Part shown: in pieces, positions 5,795 through 13,006 of the stretch
Position numbering within the stretch: position 1 is the stretch's first letter
Layout: each line of letters begins with the position of its first letter
Assembly: GCA_947600345.1 (NCBI GenBank)
Contig: CANQGC010000044.1
Coordinates: forward strand, 1-14,967
Length of the DNA: 14,967 nucleotides
DNA from: an uncultured Clostridia bacterium
Lineage (GTDB): Bacteria > Bacillota > Clostridia > Christensenellales > Aristaeellaceae
Reading direction: 5' to 3'
The notes under the pieces: model-generated
Told to the model about the DNA's origin: nothing
Databases searched by the model: none
What the model saw: the letters and a program-made list of their open reading frames with translations, nothing else
Program-made: the position numbers and the translations under genes

Positions 5795-7168
5795 TCAGAA
5801 TTCGATCCTGCGAAGCTTCTCCACGATCTCCTCGAACTTCATGCTGTGGCTGGCCTTGACCAGCACGCTGTCGCCGGGGCGGATGAGCTTGGGAAGCTCG
5901 GGGTAGAGCGCCGCCTTGTCGGGGAACCAGCGGGCCTCCACGCCCTCCTCCATCGCGCCCTTGCAGATCTCCTTGGCCAGCGTGCCGCAGCCGATCACCA
6001 GGCCCGCGCCCGCGCGCGCGGCGTAGGAGCCGGTCTTGCGGTGCAGCGCCGGGCTCATCGCGCCCAGCTCCAGCATGTCGCCCAGCACGCACACCTTGCG
6101 CCCGGGGAGCAGCCGCAGCGATTCCAGCGCCGCCGCCGTGGAGGTGGGGTTGGCGTTGTAGCAGTCGCTCAGTATGGTGATGCCGCTCTCGCGGATCAGC
6201 CGCGCCCGCTCGCCCACGGTCTCGTAGGCGGCGATGCCGGCGGCGATCTCGGAATCGCTCAGCCCCATCGCCCAGCCCACCGCAGCGCCCATCAGCGCCG
6301 CGTGCACCATGTGGGAGCCGAAGGCGGGCACCATCGCGGAGAAGGCCCGGCCGTGGTGGCGGATGCGCATCAGCATGCCGCCGCCGGAGAGGTTCTCCAC
6401 GTCCTCGGCCACGAAGTCGCAGCCGGTGGTGCGGCCGAAGGTGACCGACTTCATCGGGCAGGCGTAGCCGCGCAGCGTCTCGTCGTCGCCGTTGAGCACG
6501 GCGATGCCGTCGCCGTTCATGCAGTTGAACATCTCCGTCTTGGCCCGCAGCACGCCCTGGCGGTCGCCTAGGAACTCCAGGTGCGCGTCGCCGATGTTGG
6601 TGACCACCGCGTGGGTGGGCCGCACGAAGCCCGCCAGGCGCGTCATCTCGCCGAAGTCGGAGATGCCCATCTCGATCACGGCGGCCTTGGCGTCCTCGGG
6701 CATGCGCAACAGCTCCAGCGGCAGGCTGATCTCGTTGTTGAAGTTCATCCGATTCTTGTGGGTGGGCATGTGCTGGTTGAGCACCGTCCAGATCATCTCC
6801 TTGGCGGTGGTCTTGCCCACGCTGCCGGTGATGCCGATCACCGGGATGTCGAACAGCGAGCGGTACCAGCCCGCCAGCGCCGCGATGGCGCGCAGCGTGG
6901 AGTCCACCACGATGCAGGGCGTCTCCTCCGGCCCCCGGGGCTCCCGCTCGGACAGGCAGCAGGATGCTCCGCGCTCGATGCAGCCGGCCATGTAGTCGTG
7001 GCCGTCCACCCGCGCGCCGCGGTAGGCCACGAACAGCGCGCCCGGTCCGATCAGCCTGCTATCGCTCTCCGCGCCGGTGACCTGCCGGTCCAGCGCCTCC
7101 GTATCCCCAAAGTAGCGCCCGCCGGTCTCCCGGACGGCGTCCCGCACGGTGAATGCTTTGATGCTCAA
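5795..7168 (-). CDS. murF: UDP-N-acetylmuramoyl-tripeptide--D-alanyl-D-alanine ligase
   Basis: Cytoplasmic ATP-dependent ligase that adds D-Ala-D-Ala, made by the product of the preceding gene ddl, to UDP-MurNAc-tripeptide. The 457-residue protein shows the three Mur ligase domains: the N-terminal substrate domain (about 1-105), the central ATPase domain with P-loop GITGSVGKTT (112-121) and NFNNEISLPLELL (142-154), and the C-terminal domain with DCYNANPTS (335-343), LGDMLELG (362-369) and KASHSMKFEE (438-447). The start is TTG at 7168-7166, four bases after the ddl TGA (7175-7173), with GGAGG inside the last ddl codons nine bases upstream; no in-frame ATG or GTG fits better. The layout implies coupled translation with ddl. 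Confidence 0.96.
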   Translation of the reverse strand: MSIKAFTVRDAVRETGGRYFGDTEALDRQVTGAESDSRLIGPGALFVAYRGARVDGHDYMAGCIERGASCCLSEREPRGPEETPCIVVDSTLRAIAALAGWYRSLFDIPVIGITGSVGKTTAKEMIWTVLNQHMPTHKNRMNFNNEISLPLELLRMPEDAKAAVIEMGISDFGEMTRLAGFVRPTHAVVTNIGDAHLEFLGDRQGVLRAKTEMFNCMNGDGIAVLNGDDETLRGYACPMKSVTFGRTTGCDFVAEDVENLSGGGMLMRIRHHGRAFSAMVPAFGSHMVHAALMGAAVGWAMGLSDSEIAAGIAAYETVGERARLIRESGITILSDCYNANPTSTAAALESLRLLPGRKVCVLGDMLELGAMSPALHRKTGSYAARAGAGLVIGCGTLAKEICKGAMEEGVEARWFPDKAALYPELPKLIRPGDSVLVKASHSMKFEEIVEKLRRIEF

Positions 7169-7172
7169 TTGC

Positions 7173-8213
7173 TCATTCCTCCCGGAGCGCCATGTCGATG
7201 ATCTTCTGGCAGAGGGTATCGTAGTCGATGCCCACGGCCGCGGCCTCCTGGGGCAGCAGGCTGGTGGGCGTCATGCCCGGCAGCGTGTTGATCTCCAGGA
7301 AGTAGATGTCGCCCTTCCCGTCCACGATGTAATCCGAGCGGGAGTAGCCCTTCAGGCCCAGCGCGTTGTGCACGGCCAGCGCCGTCTCGCCCAGGCGCTT
7401 CTCGATCTCCGGATCGATGGGCGTGGGGCAGATCTCCACCGTCGCGCCGGCCTGGTACTTGTTCACATAGTCGTAGAAACCATGCTTGGGAATGATCTCG
7501 ATGGAGGGCAGCGCCTTGCCGTCCAGCACGCCCACGTCGATCTCCCGGCCCTTGACGTACTGCTCCAGGATCACCCGCTGCTGGCCCAGGTTGGCGCGCA
7601 GCGCGGCCACGAGCTCCTCCCTCGTGTGGGCGATGGCCACGCCCATGCTCGAGCCGCTGTCCACGGGCTTCACCACCACGGGAAGCGCCTGCGCCTCCGC
7701 GATGGCGGGAATCTCGCCCTCCTTGTAGGTGACGGTGCGCCACTCGGGCGTGCGTATGCCCTGGGGTGCGACGATCTTCTTGGTCAGGTCCTTGTCCATC
7801 GCCAGCGCGCTGCCCAGGCAGCCGCTGCCGGTGTACTTCACGCCCAGCAGGTCGAGCGCGGCCTGAATCCTGCCGTCCTCGCCGCAGGCGCCGTGCAGGC
7901 CCAGGAACACCACGTCCGCCATCTGGCACAGCTCCAGCACGCCCTGGCCGATCATGCTCCGGCTCTTCCACTTGCGGCTGGCGCGCACGGCGTCCAGATC
8001 GGGAATCTGGGTGGCGATCTTCGCATCCCTGATCTCGGGCAGCTCGTCGAACAGCCTTTCGATGGGCGTATCGATGCCCTCCAGTCCACAAAACATATCC
8101 ACCAGCACGGCCCGGTGACCCATTCCCCGCAGCGACTTGCAGATCAGCGTGCCGCTGGAGATGGAGACATCGCGCTCCATGCTCAATCCGCCGCAAAGTA
8201 CGACAATTTTCAT
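7173..8213 (-). CDS. ddl: D-alanine--D-alanine ligase
   Basis: ATP-grasp ligase that makes the D-Ala-D-Ala dipeptide for peptidoglycan. With the chosen start the protein has 346 residues. It shows CGGLSMERDVS (7-17), HGACGEDG (107-114), KPVDSGSSMGV (182-192), the omega-loop Lys-Tyr pair (K252-Y253) usual for D-Ala-D-Ala specificity, and metal ligands in EINTLPGMTPTSLLP (307-321), with E307 and N309. The intact Lys-Tyr pair argues against a VanA/VanB-type D-Ala-D-Lac ligase. The ATG at 8213 gives the family's short N-terminus (MKIVVLCGG) and has AAGGG ten bases upstream; the ATG at 8237 adds eight residues without a ribosome binding site. It is the first gene of ddl-murF-NUDIX, with an extended -10 promoter at 8249-8257. 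Confidence 0.95.
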   Translation of the reverse strand: MKIVVLCGGLSMERDVSISSGTLICKSLRGMGHRAVLVDMFCGLEGIDTPIERLFDELPEIRDAKIATQIPDLDAVRASRKWKSRSMIGQGVLELCQMADVVFLGLHGACGEDGRIQAALDLLGVKYTGSGCLGSALAMDKDLTKKIVAPQGIRTPEWRTVTYKEGEIPAIAEAQALPVVVKPVDSGSSMGVAIAHTREELVAALRANLGQQRVILEQYVKGREIDVGVLDGKALPSIEIIPKHGFYDYVNKYQAGATVEICPTPIDPEIEKRLGETALAVHNALGLKGYSRSDYIVDGKGDIYFLEINTLPGMTPTSLLPQEAAAVGIDYDTLCQKIIDMALREE

Positions 8214-8248
8214 GGCACATCCGCCCTTCTTAATCATATTTATGAAGC

Positions 8249-8257
8249 ATTATAGCA
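8249..8257 (-). promoter_or_regulatory. Extended -10 promoter of the ddl operon
   Basis: On the minus strand TGCTATAAT, a perfect -10 with the TGn extension, lies 35 bases upstream of the ddl start. No good -35 is seen at the right distance (GGGCAG at 17 bases), consistent with an extended -10 type promoter. Confidence 0.7.
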
Positions 8258-8313
8258 CTTTTCGCTCGCGACTGCCCTACTGTTTTCGTTAAAGCTATGC
8301 GACGGACGGCCGG

Positions 8314-8351
8314 GGCTTTCCTCCGGAGGCGCGAAGCCGCCCGGTTTCGCG
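8314..8351. repeat. Overlapping hairpins between the ddl and rqcH promoters
   Basis: A 9-bp stem with one G-T pair forms between 8330-8338 and 8343-8351 (loop GCCC). An alternative dyad joins GGCTT (8314-8318) with AAGCC (8334-8338) around the palindrome CCTCCGGAGG (8320-8329). The two folds exclude each other. The site lies upstream of both start points, so it should not be in either transcript and would act as DNA, if at all. Confidence 0.5.
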
Positions 8352-8369
8352 ATGTTTTCGACCGCGGTA

Positions 8370-8398
8370 TTGATTTTTCTTTGCCGAGTCCCTATAAT
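8370..8398 (+). promoter_or_regulatory. Sigma-A-type promoter of rqcH
   Basis: TTGATT (8370-8375), a 17-base spacer and a perfect TATAAT (8393-8398), 31 bases upstream of the rqcH start codon. Confidence 0.85.
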
Positions 8399-8417
8399 GA
8401 ATGGAGCAACCCTATGC

Positions 8418-8423
8418 AGGAGG
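8418..8423 (+). promoter_or_regulatory. Consensus ribosome binding site deciding the rqcH start
   Basis: A perfect AGGAGG lies six bases before ATG 8430. An upstream in-frame ATG at 8352 precedes the promoter itself and cannot be the start. Confidence 0.85.
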
Positions 8424-8429
8424 TACACC

Positions 8430-10154
8430 ATGCCCTTCGATGGCTTTACCCTGGGCCTGCTCGCCCGGGAACTGAACGATACCCTCGCCGGCGGGCGCGT
8501 GGATCGCGTGGTCCAGCCCGAGCGGGACGAGCTAATCCTCACCGTGCGCAGTGGCGGCGCGAACCACATGCTGCTGCTCTCGGCCAGCGCAGGCTGCGCT
8601 CGCGCGCACCTGACCGAGTTCAAGAAGAGCTCCCCGCTGGAGCCCTTCAACCTGTGCATGCTGATGCGCAAGCACCTCTCCGGCGCGCGCATCGTGGAGA
8701 TTCGCCAGATCGACTGCGACCGCATACTGGAAATCGAGTTCGAGCACCTGGACGAGCTGGGCGACCGCGCCCGCAAGACGCTGGTCTGCGAGTTCATGGG
8801 CAAGCACTCGAACCTGATCTTCGTATCCGCCGACGGCCGCATCATCGACAGCGCCCGGCGCGTGACCGAGGCCATCTCCTCGGTGCGCGAGGTGCTGCCG
8901 GGCCTGCGCTACGAGCGGCCCCCGGAGCACGGCAAGCTTCCGTTTGACCGGGTGACGGCGGAGAAGCTCTATGCCGCGATGGCGGGCAAGTCCGGCGCGC
9001 TGCAGAAGCTCATCGGCTCCTGCGTCAGTGGCATGTCCGCCCAGACCAGCCGGGAGCTCGCCTTCCGCGCCACCGGCAGCGCCGACGCCCACGCGGACGA
9101 GTGCGACCTGCGCGCCGTGGCGGAATCGGTGGCGGCGGAGCTCGCGCGCATCCCGGAGGAGCTCTCCCCCGCCGTGCTCTACGGCCCGGACGACCGCCCC
9201 GTCGACGCCGTGGCCTTCCCCTACCGAAGCTGCGCGGGGCTCCGCAGCGCCCCCTTCCCCACGATCTCCGCGGCGCTGGACGCGTTCTACCGCTCCCGCG
9301 ACCTGGCCGAGCGCGCCTCCCAGAAGAGCGCCGCCATCCACCGGGCCCTCAAGACCAACATCGAGCGCTGCGAGCGCAAGCTTGCGCTGCAGCGGGAGGC
9401 GCTGCTGGGCGCGGAGCGCATGGAGGAGTACCGCGTCAACGGCGAGCTGCTGACGGCGAATCTGTACCTCGCGGAGAAGGGCATGAAGTCCGTGCGCCTG
9501 CCGAACTACTACGACCCGGAATTGAAGGAGATCGAGATTCCGCTGGACGTGAAGCTCTCCCCCGCCCAGAACGCCCAGCGCTACTTCAAGCTCTACCAGA
9601 AGGCGCGCAACGCCCGGACGCTGGCCGCCGAGCAGATCGAGAAGACCAGCGAGGAGCTCAACTACCTGGAGGGCCAGATGGACAACCTGGGCAAGTGCTC
9701 CGGCGAGAGCGAGCTGATGGAGCTGAGAAGCGAGCTGGAGAAGTACGGCTACCTGCGCCACACGGCCAACCGCCGCCAGATGAAGCAGCTGCCGCCCAGC
9801 CAGCCGATGAAGTTCACCGCGCCCTCGGGCCGGACGATCCTGGTGGGCAAGAACAACCTGCAGAACGACAAGCTCACCTTCTCCGCCGAGCCGGAGGAGA
9901 TCTGGCTCCACGCCAAAGACATGCCGGGCAGCCACGTGATCATCGTGGGCCCGAACCCGGACGACGATACGATACGATACGCCGCGAAGCTGGCCGCCGC
10001 CTACTCCAAGGGCGCGCGCTCGTCCAACGTGCCGGTGGACTACACGAAGCGCCGGTACGTCAAGAAGCCCTCCGGCGCGAAGCCCGGCTTCGTGATCTAC
10101 ACGAACCAGCGCACGCTCTACGTGACGCCCGAGGAGCTTCGACCCGAAGGCTGA
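8430..10154 (+). CDS. rqcH: RqcH, NFACT-family ribosome quality control factor
   Basis: Homologue of eukaryotic Rqc2/NEMF. In Bacillus, RqcH binds split 50S subunits carrying stalled peptidyl-tRNA and directs addition of C-terminal alanine tails that mark the chain for degradation. It was earlier annotated as fibronectin-binding protein (FbpA). The 574-residue protein has the NFACT-N domain (MPFDGFTLGLLARELN, and FMGKHSNLIFV at 122-132), with the D97-R98 pair in IDCDRILEIEF needed for alanine-tRNA recruitment. A coiled-coil region follows (about 290-445, Ala/Glu/Lys/Arg-rich), then NFACT-R with EIWLHAKDMPGSHVIIV (490-506). Length matches the family. It heads a likely three-gene unit with the methyltransferase and acetyltransferase. 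It carries a (GATAC)3 tract at 9966-9980. Confidence 0.95.
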   Translation: MPFDGFTLGLLARELNDTLAGGRVDRVVQPERDELILTVRSGGANHMLLLSASAGCARAHLTEFKKSSPLEPFNLCMLMRKHLSGARIVEIRQIDCDRILEIEFEHLDELGDRARKTLVCEFMGKHSNLIFVSADGRIIDSARRVTEAISSVREVLPGLRYERPPEHGKLPFDRVTAEKLYAAMAGKSGALQKLIGSCVSGMSAQTSRELAFRATGSADAHADECDLRAVAESVAAELARIPEELSPAVLYGPDDRPVDAVAFPYRSCAGLRSAPFPTISAALDAFYRSRDLAERASQKSAAIHRALKTNIERCERKLALQREALLGAERMEEYRVNGELLTANLYLAEKGMKSVRLPNYYDPELKEIEIPLDVKLSPAQNAQRYFKLYQKARNARTLAAEQIEKTSEELNYLEGQMDNLGKCSGESELMELRSELEKYGYLRHTANRRQMKQLPPSQPMKFTAPSGRTILVGKNNLQNDKLTFSAEPEEIWLHAKDMPGSHVIIVGPNPDDDTIRYAAKLAAAYSKGARSSNVPVDYTKRRYVKKPSGAKPGFVIYTNQRTLYVTPEELRPEG

Positions 10155-10181
10155 GCGCGACATTCAAACGGGAGGCAAGTC

Positions 10182-10940
10182 ATGAACATTCAGTGGGACG
10201 CGGACAGGTACACTTCAAACTTCTCGTTCGTCCACCAGTACGGGCAGGGCGTGTTGGAGCTGCTCGATCTCGCGCCGGGGAGCTCCGTGCTCGACCTGGG
10301 CTGCGGCAACGGCGCGCTGACGAAGGCGCTGCGGGAGAAGGGCTATGCAGCGTCCGGCATGGACGCCTCAGCGGAGCTGCTGGCCGTCGCGCGGCAAAGC
10401 TACCCGGACATCGAATTCGCGCTGGGCGACGCCACGGACTTCACACTTCCCGAACCCGTGGACGCGGTGTTCTCCAACGCCGTGTTCCACTGGATCGACG
10501 CCGAGCGCCAGCCGGACATGCTGCGCTGCGTCCATGAAGCGCTGAAGCCCGGCGGGCAGTTTGCCTTCGAGTTCGGCGGGCACGGCAACAACCGCCGCAT
10601 CCACGCGGCGCTCTCCGCCGCCTTCGCCGAGCGGGGCTACGCCTACCGGATGCCCTTCTACTTCCCGACCATCGGCGAATACGCCGGCCTGCTCGAAGCG
10701 GCGGGCTTCCGCGTGACCTTCGCCGCCCTCTTCGACCGCCCCACCGAGCTCGTGGGCCCGGATGGTTTGAAGGATTGGATTCGGATGTTCGTGAAGACGC
10801 CCTTCGCCATCGTGGAATCCGAGGCCGACCGGGCGGCGATCCTCGACCAATGCGCGGATATGTTGCGAGGCGAGCTGTGCGTGGACGGCAAGTGGTACGC
10901 CGACTACGTGCGCCTGCGGATGAAGGCGATTCGGGAATAA
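10182..10940 (+). CDS. Class I SAM-dependent methyltransferase, trans-aconitate methyltransferase-like
   Basis: The 252-residue protein has the Rossmann-type SAM fold: motif I VLDLGCGNGALT (36-47), acidic residue D61 ending the second strand (YAASGMDAS), GDATDF (82-87) and motif IV-like DAVFSNAVFHWI (94-105), then LKPGGQFAFEFGG (121-133). The FSNAVFHWI and FEFGG pattern resembles trans-aconitate 2-methyltransferase (Tam), but no residue visible here fixes the substrate, so a generic small-molecule methyltransferase is the safe call. The ATG has GGGAGG six bases upstream. It starts 27 bases after the rqcH stop, so it is probably co-transcribed. No signal peptide or membrane segment is seen. 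Confidence 0.88.
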   Translation: MNIQWDADRYTSNFSFVHQYGQGVLELLDLAPGSSVLDLGCGNGALTKALREKGYAASGMDASAELLAVARQSYPDIEFALGDATDFTLPEPVDAVFSNAVFHWIDAERQPDMLRCVHEALKPGGQFAFEFGGHGNNRRIHAALSAAFAERGYAYRMPFYFPTIGEYAGLLEAAGFRVTFAALFDRPTELVGPDGLKDWIRMFVKTPFAIVESEADRAAILDQCADMLRGELCVDGKWYADYVRLRMKAIRE

Positions 10941-10971
10941 GCGAAGGCACGGCGAAAAGGGGAAACGCGAA

Positions 10972-11532
10972 ATGAACTACATCTCAATCCGGGACGCGAA
11001 CCTGGCGGACGCCCCGCGCCTGCTGGAGATCTACGCCCACTACGTGGAGCGCACCGCGGTCAGCTTTGAGTACGAGGTTCCGACGCTCGACGAGTTTCGG
11101 GAGCGCATGCGCCAAACGGCGCGCCGCTACCCCTACCTGGTCGCCGAGGCGGACGGTCGGGCGCTGGGCTACGCCTACGCCGGGCCCTTCGCGAGCCGCG
11201 CCGCCTACCAGTGGGCCTGTGAGACAACGATCTACGTCGACCGTTCGGCCCGCGGGCGCGGCCTGGGGCGAATGCTATACGAGGCTTTGGAGCGCAAATT
11301 GGGCGATATGGGCATCCTCAACCTCTGCGCCTGCATCGCCTGGTCCGACGCCGGGGACGAGTACCTGGATCGCGCCAGCCCGGATTTCCACGCACACATG
11401 GGCTATACCAAAGTCGCCCACTTCCACCGGTGCGGCTACAAGTTCGGCCGCTGGTACGACATGATCTGGATGGAGAAGCAGATCGGCGAGCACCGGGCGC
11501 ATCAGTCCCCGCCGCGCTTTCCGGAGGACTGA
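10972..11532 (+). CDS. GNAT N-acetyltransferase, phosphinothricin/amino-acid acetyltransferase-like
   Basis: Transfers an acetyl group from acetyl-CoA to an amine. The 186-residue protein has the GNAT fold: IRDANLADAPRLLEIYAHYV (6-25), LGYAYAGPFASRAAYQW (65-81), TTIYVDRSARGRGLGR (85-100), with the acetyl-CoA pyrophosphate loop RGRGLG (94-99), and GYTKVAHFHRCGYKFGRWYDMIWM (144-167, here read in two parts: GYTKVAHFHRCG and YKFGRWYDMIWM). The N-terminal pattern and the F-x-x-R-x-A-Y-x-W region match the Pat/YwnH/MnaT group, which acetylates phosphinothricin, methionine sulfoximine or similar amino acids. True substrate unknown. The ATG has AAAGGGG nine bases upstream and begins 31 bases after the methyltransferase stop. 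Two hairpins follow it. Confidence 0.9.
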   Translation: MNYISIRDANLADAPRLLEIYAHYVERTAVSFEYEVPTLDEFRERMRQTARRYPYLVAEADGRALGYAYAGPFASRAAYQWACETTIYVDRSARGRGLGRMLYEALERKLGDMGILNLCACIAWSDAGDEYLDRASPDFHAHMGYTKVAHFHRCGYKFGRWYDMIWMEKQIGEHRAHQSPPRFPED

Positions 11533-11594
11533 AAGCCGCCCCGAGCGGCGCCGAGGGCATCTCGTCGATGCCCTGGCGCCGCTCGGGGCGGTTT
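11533..11594. terminator. Very long hairpin after the acetyltransferase gene, probable bidirectional terminator
   Basis: A 17-bp perfect stem (11536-11552 with 11575-11591) continues, after one bulged G (11553), into a further 8-bp stem (11554-11561 with 11567-11574) closed by TCGTC. On the plus strand it is followed by TTTGGGTT and on the minus strand by CTTTC, so the T runs are short. It begins directly after the stop codon at 11530-11532. Confidence 0.75.
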
Positions 11595-11609
11595 GGGTTG
11601 AAACGTGCA

Positions 11610-11635
11610 GGGCTCCCGGCGATTGCCGGGAGCCC
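11610..11635. terminator. Hairpin downstream of ftsZ, probable terminator
   Basis: An 11-bp perfect stem (GGGCTCCCGGC at 11610-11620 with 11625-11635) and 4-base loop GATT, 12 bases after the ftsZ stop. In the ftsZ direction it is followed by TGCACGTTTC, and then by the longer hairpin at 11533-11594, so termination is likely shared between the two. Confidence 0.7.
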
Positions 11636-11647
11636 TCGCGATGGCGG

Positions 11648-12889
11648 TCAGCTCTCTCTCTTCTTCATGAAGCTCGGCACGTCCGGCGTGAAGCCCCGGC
11701 GGGCCTGCGTGCGATTCTCGGGGGAATCGTCGGCGTAGGTGCGCTGGCGGCGGGGCCGGGCGTCGTCGTCGTAGCGGCGCTCGCGCGGCTGGGCCGGGCG
11801 GTTCCTGCGCTCGAAGATCGGGGAGATCTCCTCCTCGTCGTAGCGGCGGCGGGGCGCCGGTTCGTCCAGATCCGCCTCCTCGGCGGGCGCGGGGGCGGCC
11901 TTCGGCTTCTCCTCCGCGAAGGGCGTCTTCTCGAAGCCCGTGGCGATCACGGTGATGCGCACCTCGTCGGTCATGCTCTCGTCGATGCCCGCGCCGAAGA
12001 TGATGTTGGCCTCCTCGTCGGCCGCCTGGGTGATGAGCTGGGCCGCCTCGTTGATCTCGAGGATCGAGGTATCCGGGCCGCCGGTGATGTTGATCAGCAC
12101 CGCCCGCGCGCCGTCGATGGAGGTCTCGAGCATCGGGCTGGAGATGGCCTGCTTGGCGGCGTCCACCATGCGGCTCTCGCCCTTGCCCACGCCGATGCCC
12201 ATGTGGGCCAGGCCGCGGGACTGCATCACCGTGCGCACGTCGGCGAAGTCCAGGTTGATCAGCGCCGGCACGGCGATCAGGTCGGAGATGCCCTGGATGC
12301 CCTGGCGCAGCGTATCGTCGGCGATTTTGAACGCCTCGACCATCGTGGTTCCCTTGGAGACCACGCTCAGCAGGCGGTCGTTGGGCACGACGACCAGCGT
12401 GTCCACGTGGGACTTGAGCCGCTCGATGCCCGCCTCGGCGTTCTTCATGCGCTGCCGTCCCTCGAACAGGAAGGGCTTGGACACCACACCGATGGTCAGG
12501 ATGCCCATATCCCGGGCGATCTCGGCGATCACGGGGGCCGCGCCGGTGCCGGTGCCGCCGCCCATGCCGCAGGTCACGAACACGAGGTCGCTGCCCTTGA
12601 TGGCGTCGGCGATGTTCTCGCGATCCTCCTCGGCGGCCTTCTGGCCGATGTCCGGGTTCGCGCCCGCGCCGAGGCCCTTGGTGAGCTTTTCGCCGATCTG
12701 CAGCTGGTGCTCGGCCTTGCACAGCGTCAGCGCCTGCTTATCGGTATTCACCGCGATGAACTCCACGCCCTTCAAGCCGGAGTCCACCATGCGATTGACG
12801 GCGTTCGTTCCGGCGCCACCGACGCCGACGACCTTGATCGCTGCAAAGTTACTGTTCATTTCCTGAGGTTCCATCTCAAATTCAATCAC
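11648..12889 (-). CDS. ftsZ: Cell division protein FtsZ
   Basis: Tubulin-like GTPase that forms the Z ring at midcell. The 413-residue protein has KVVGVGGAGTNAVNRM (19-34), the tubulin signature GMGGGTGTGAAP (108-119), the T7 loop NLDFADVRTVM (212-222) with catalytic D214 and D217, and NITGGPDTSILEI (267-279). A charged disordered linker (about 325-395, Arg/Asp/Glu/Pro-rich) leads to the conserved C-terminal peptide TPDVPSFMKKRES, which binds FtsA and other partners. The GTG start at 12889 is supported by GAGGGGG seven bases upstream and by M-IEFE, matching the M-LEFE start of Firmicutes FtsZ; the ATGs at 12874 and 12859 would cut this off. It follows ftsA by 90 bases and ends at two hairpins. 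Confidence 0.98.
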   Translation of the reverse strand: MIEFEMEPQEMNSNFAAIKVVGVGGAGTNAVNRMVDSGLKGVEFIAVNTDKQALTLCKAEHQLQIGEKLTKGLGAGANPDIGQKAAEEDRENIADAIKGSDLVFVTCGMGGGTGTGAAPVIAEIARDMGILTIGVVSKPFLFEGRQRMKNAEAGIERLKSHVDTLVVVPNDRLLSVVSKGTTMVEAFKIADDTLRQGIQGISDLIAVPALINLDFADVRTVMQSRGLAHMGIGVGKGESRMVDAAKQAISSPMLETSIDGARAVLINITGGPDTSILEINEAAQLITQAADEEANIIFGAGIDESMTDEVRITVIATGFEKTPFAEEKPKAAPAPAEEADLDEPAPRRRYDEEEISPIFERRNRPAQPRERRYDDDARPRRQRTYADDSPENRTQARRGFTPDVPSFMKKRES

Positions 12890-12928
12890 AAGGCATCCCC
12901 CTCGTCCGTAGAAATTGTCGCTGCGACT

Positions 12929-13006
12929 TTACTTCCGCTTCTCCCGCTTCTCCAGAAAGCCGCAAGGTTGCTGCGGCTTTTACTTCCGCTTTCTTCTGAA
13001 GCCGCT
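12929..13006 (-). repeat. Imperfect in-frame repeat of the FtsA C-terminal tail and stop
   Basis: On the minus strand the end of ftsA encodes SGFRRKRK-stop (13006-12980). Fifty-one bases on, in the same frame, the DNA reads CGFLEKREKRK-stop (12964-12929), also ending CGGAAGTAA and followed in both cases by a similar stretch (AAGCCGCAGCAAC versus AGTCGCAGCGAC). No other stop lies between the two TAA codons. Within copy two, a 9-base unit CCGCTTCTC is tandemly repeated (12935-12952, plus strand). This suggests an old tandem duplication of the gene end. Confidence 0.7.
12956..12980. other. Hairpin at the ftsA stop codon
   Basis: A 9-bp perfect stem (AAAGCCGCA at 12956-12964 with 12972-12980) and 7-base loop. 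One arm includes the last base of the ftsA TAA. In the ftsA-ftsZ direction the stem ends in CTTT without a longer T run, so it may be a partial terminator or an mRNA processing site that tunes ftsZ relative to ftsA. Confidence 0.55.

Noticed and set aside
7173..8213. VanA/VanB-type D-Ala-D-Lac ligase
   Set aside because: The omega-loop Lys-Tyr pair of D-Ala-D-Ala ligases is intact and no vanH, vanX or vanRS genes are adjacent.
8214..8237. Upstream ATG for ddl adding eight residues
   Set aside because: No ribosome binding site in front of it; the ATG at 8213 gives the usual N-terminus.
8352..8429. Upstream ATG for rqcH adding 26 residues
   Set aside because: It lies before the promoter -10 and upstream of the perfect AGGAGG; family proteins begin at MPFDGF.
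8532..10163. A 543-residue open frame antisense to rqcH
   Set aside because: Shadow frame; the plus-strand product has all RqcH motifs, a consensus ribosome binding site and a promoter.
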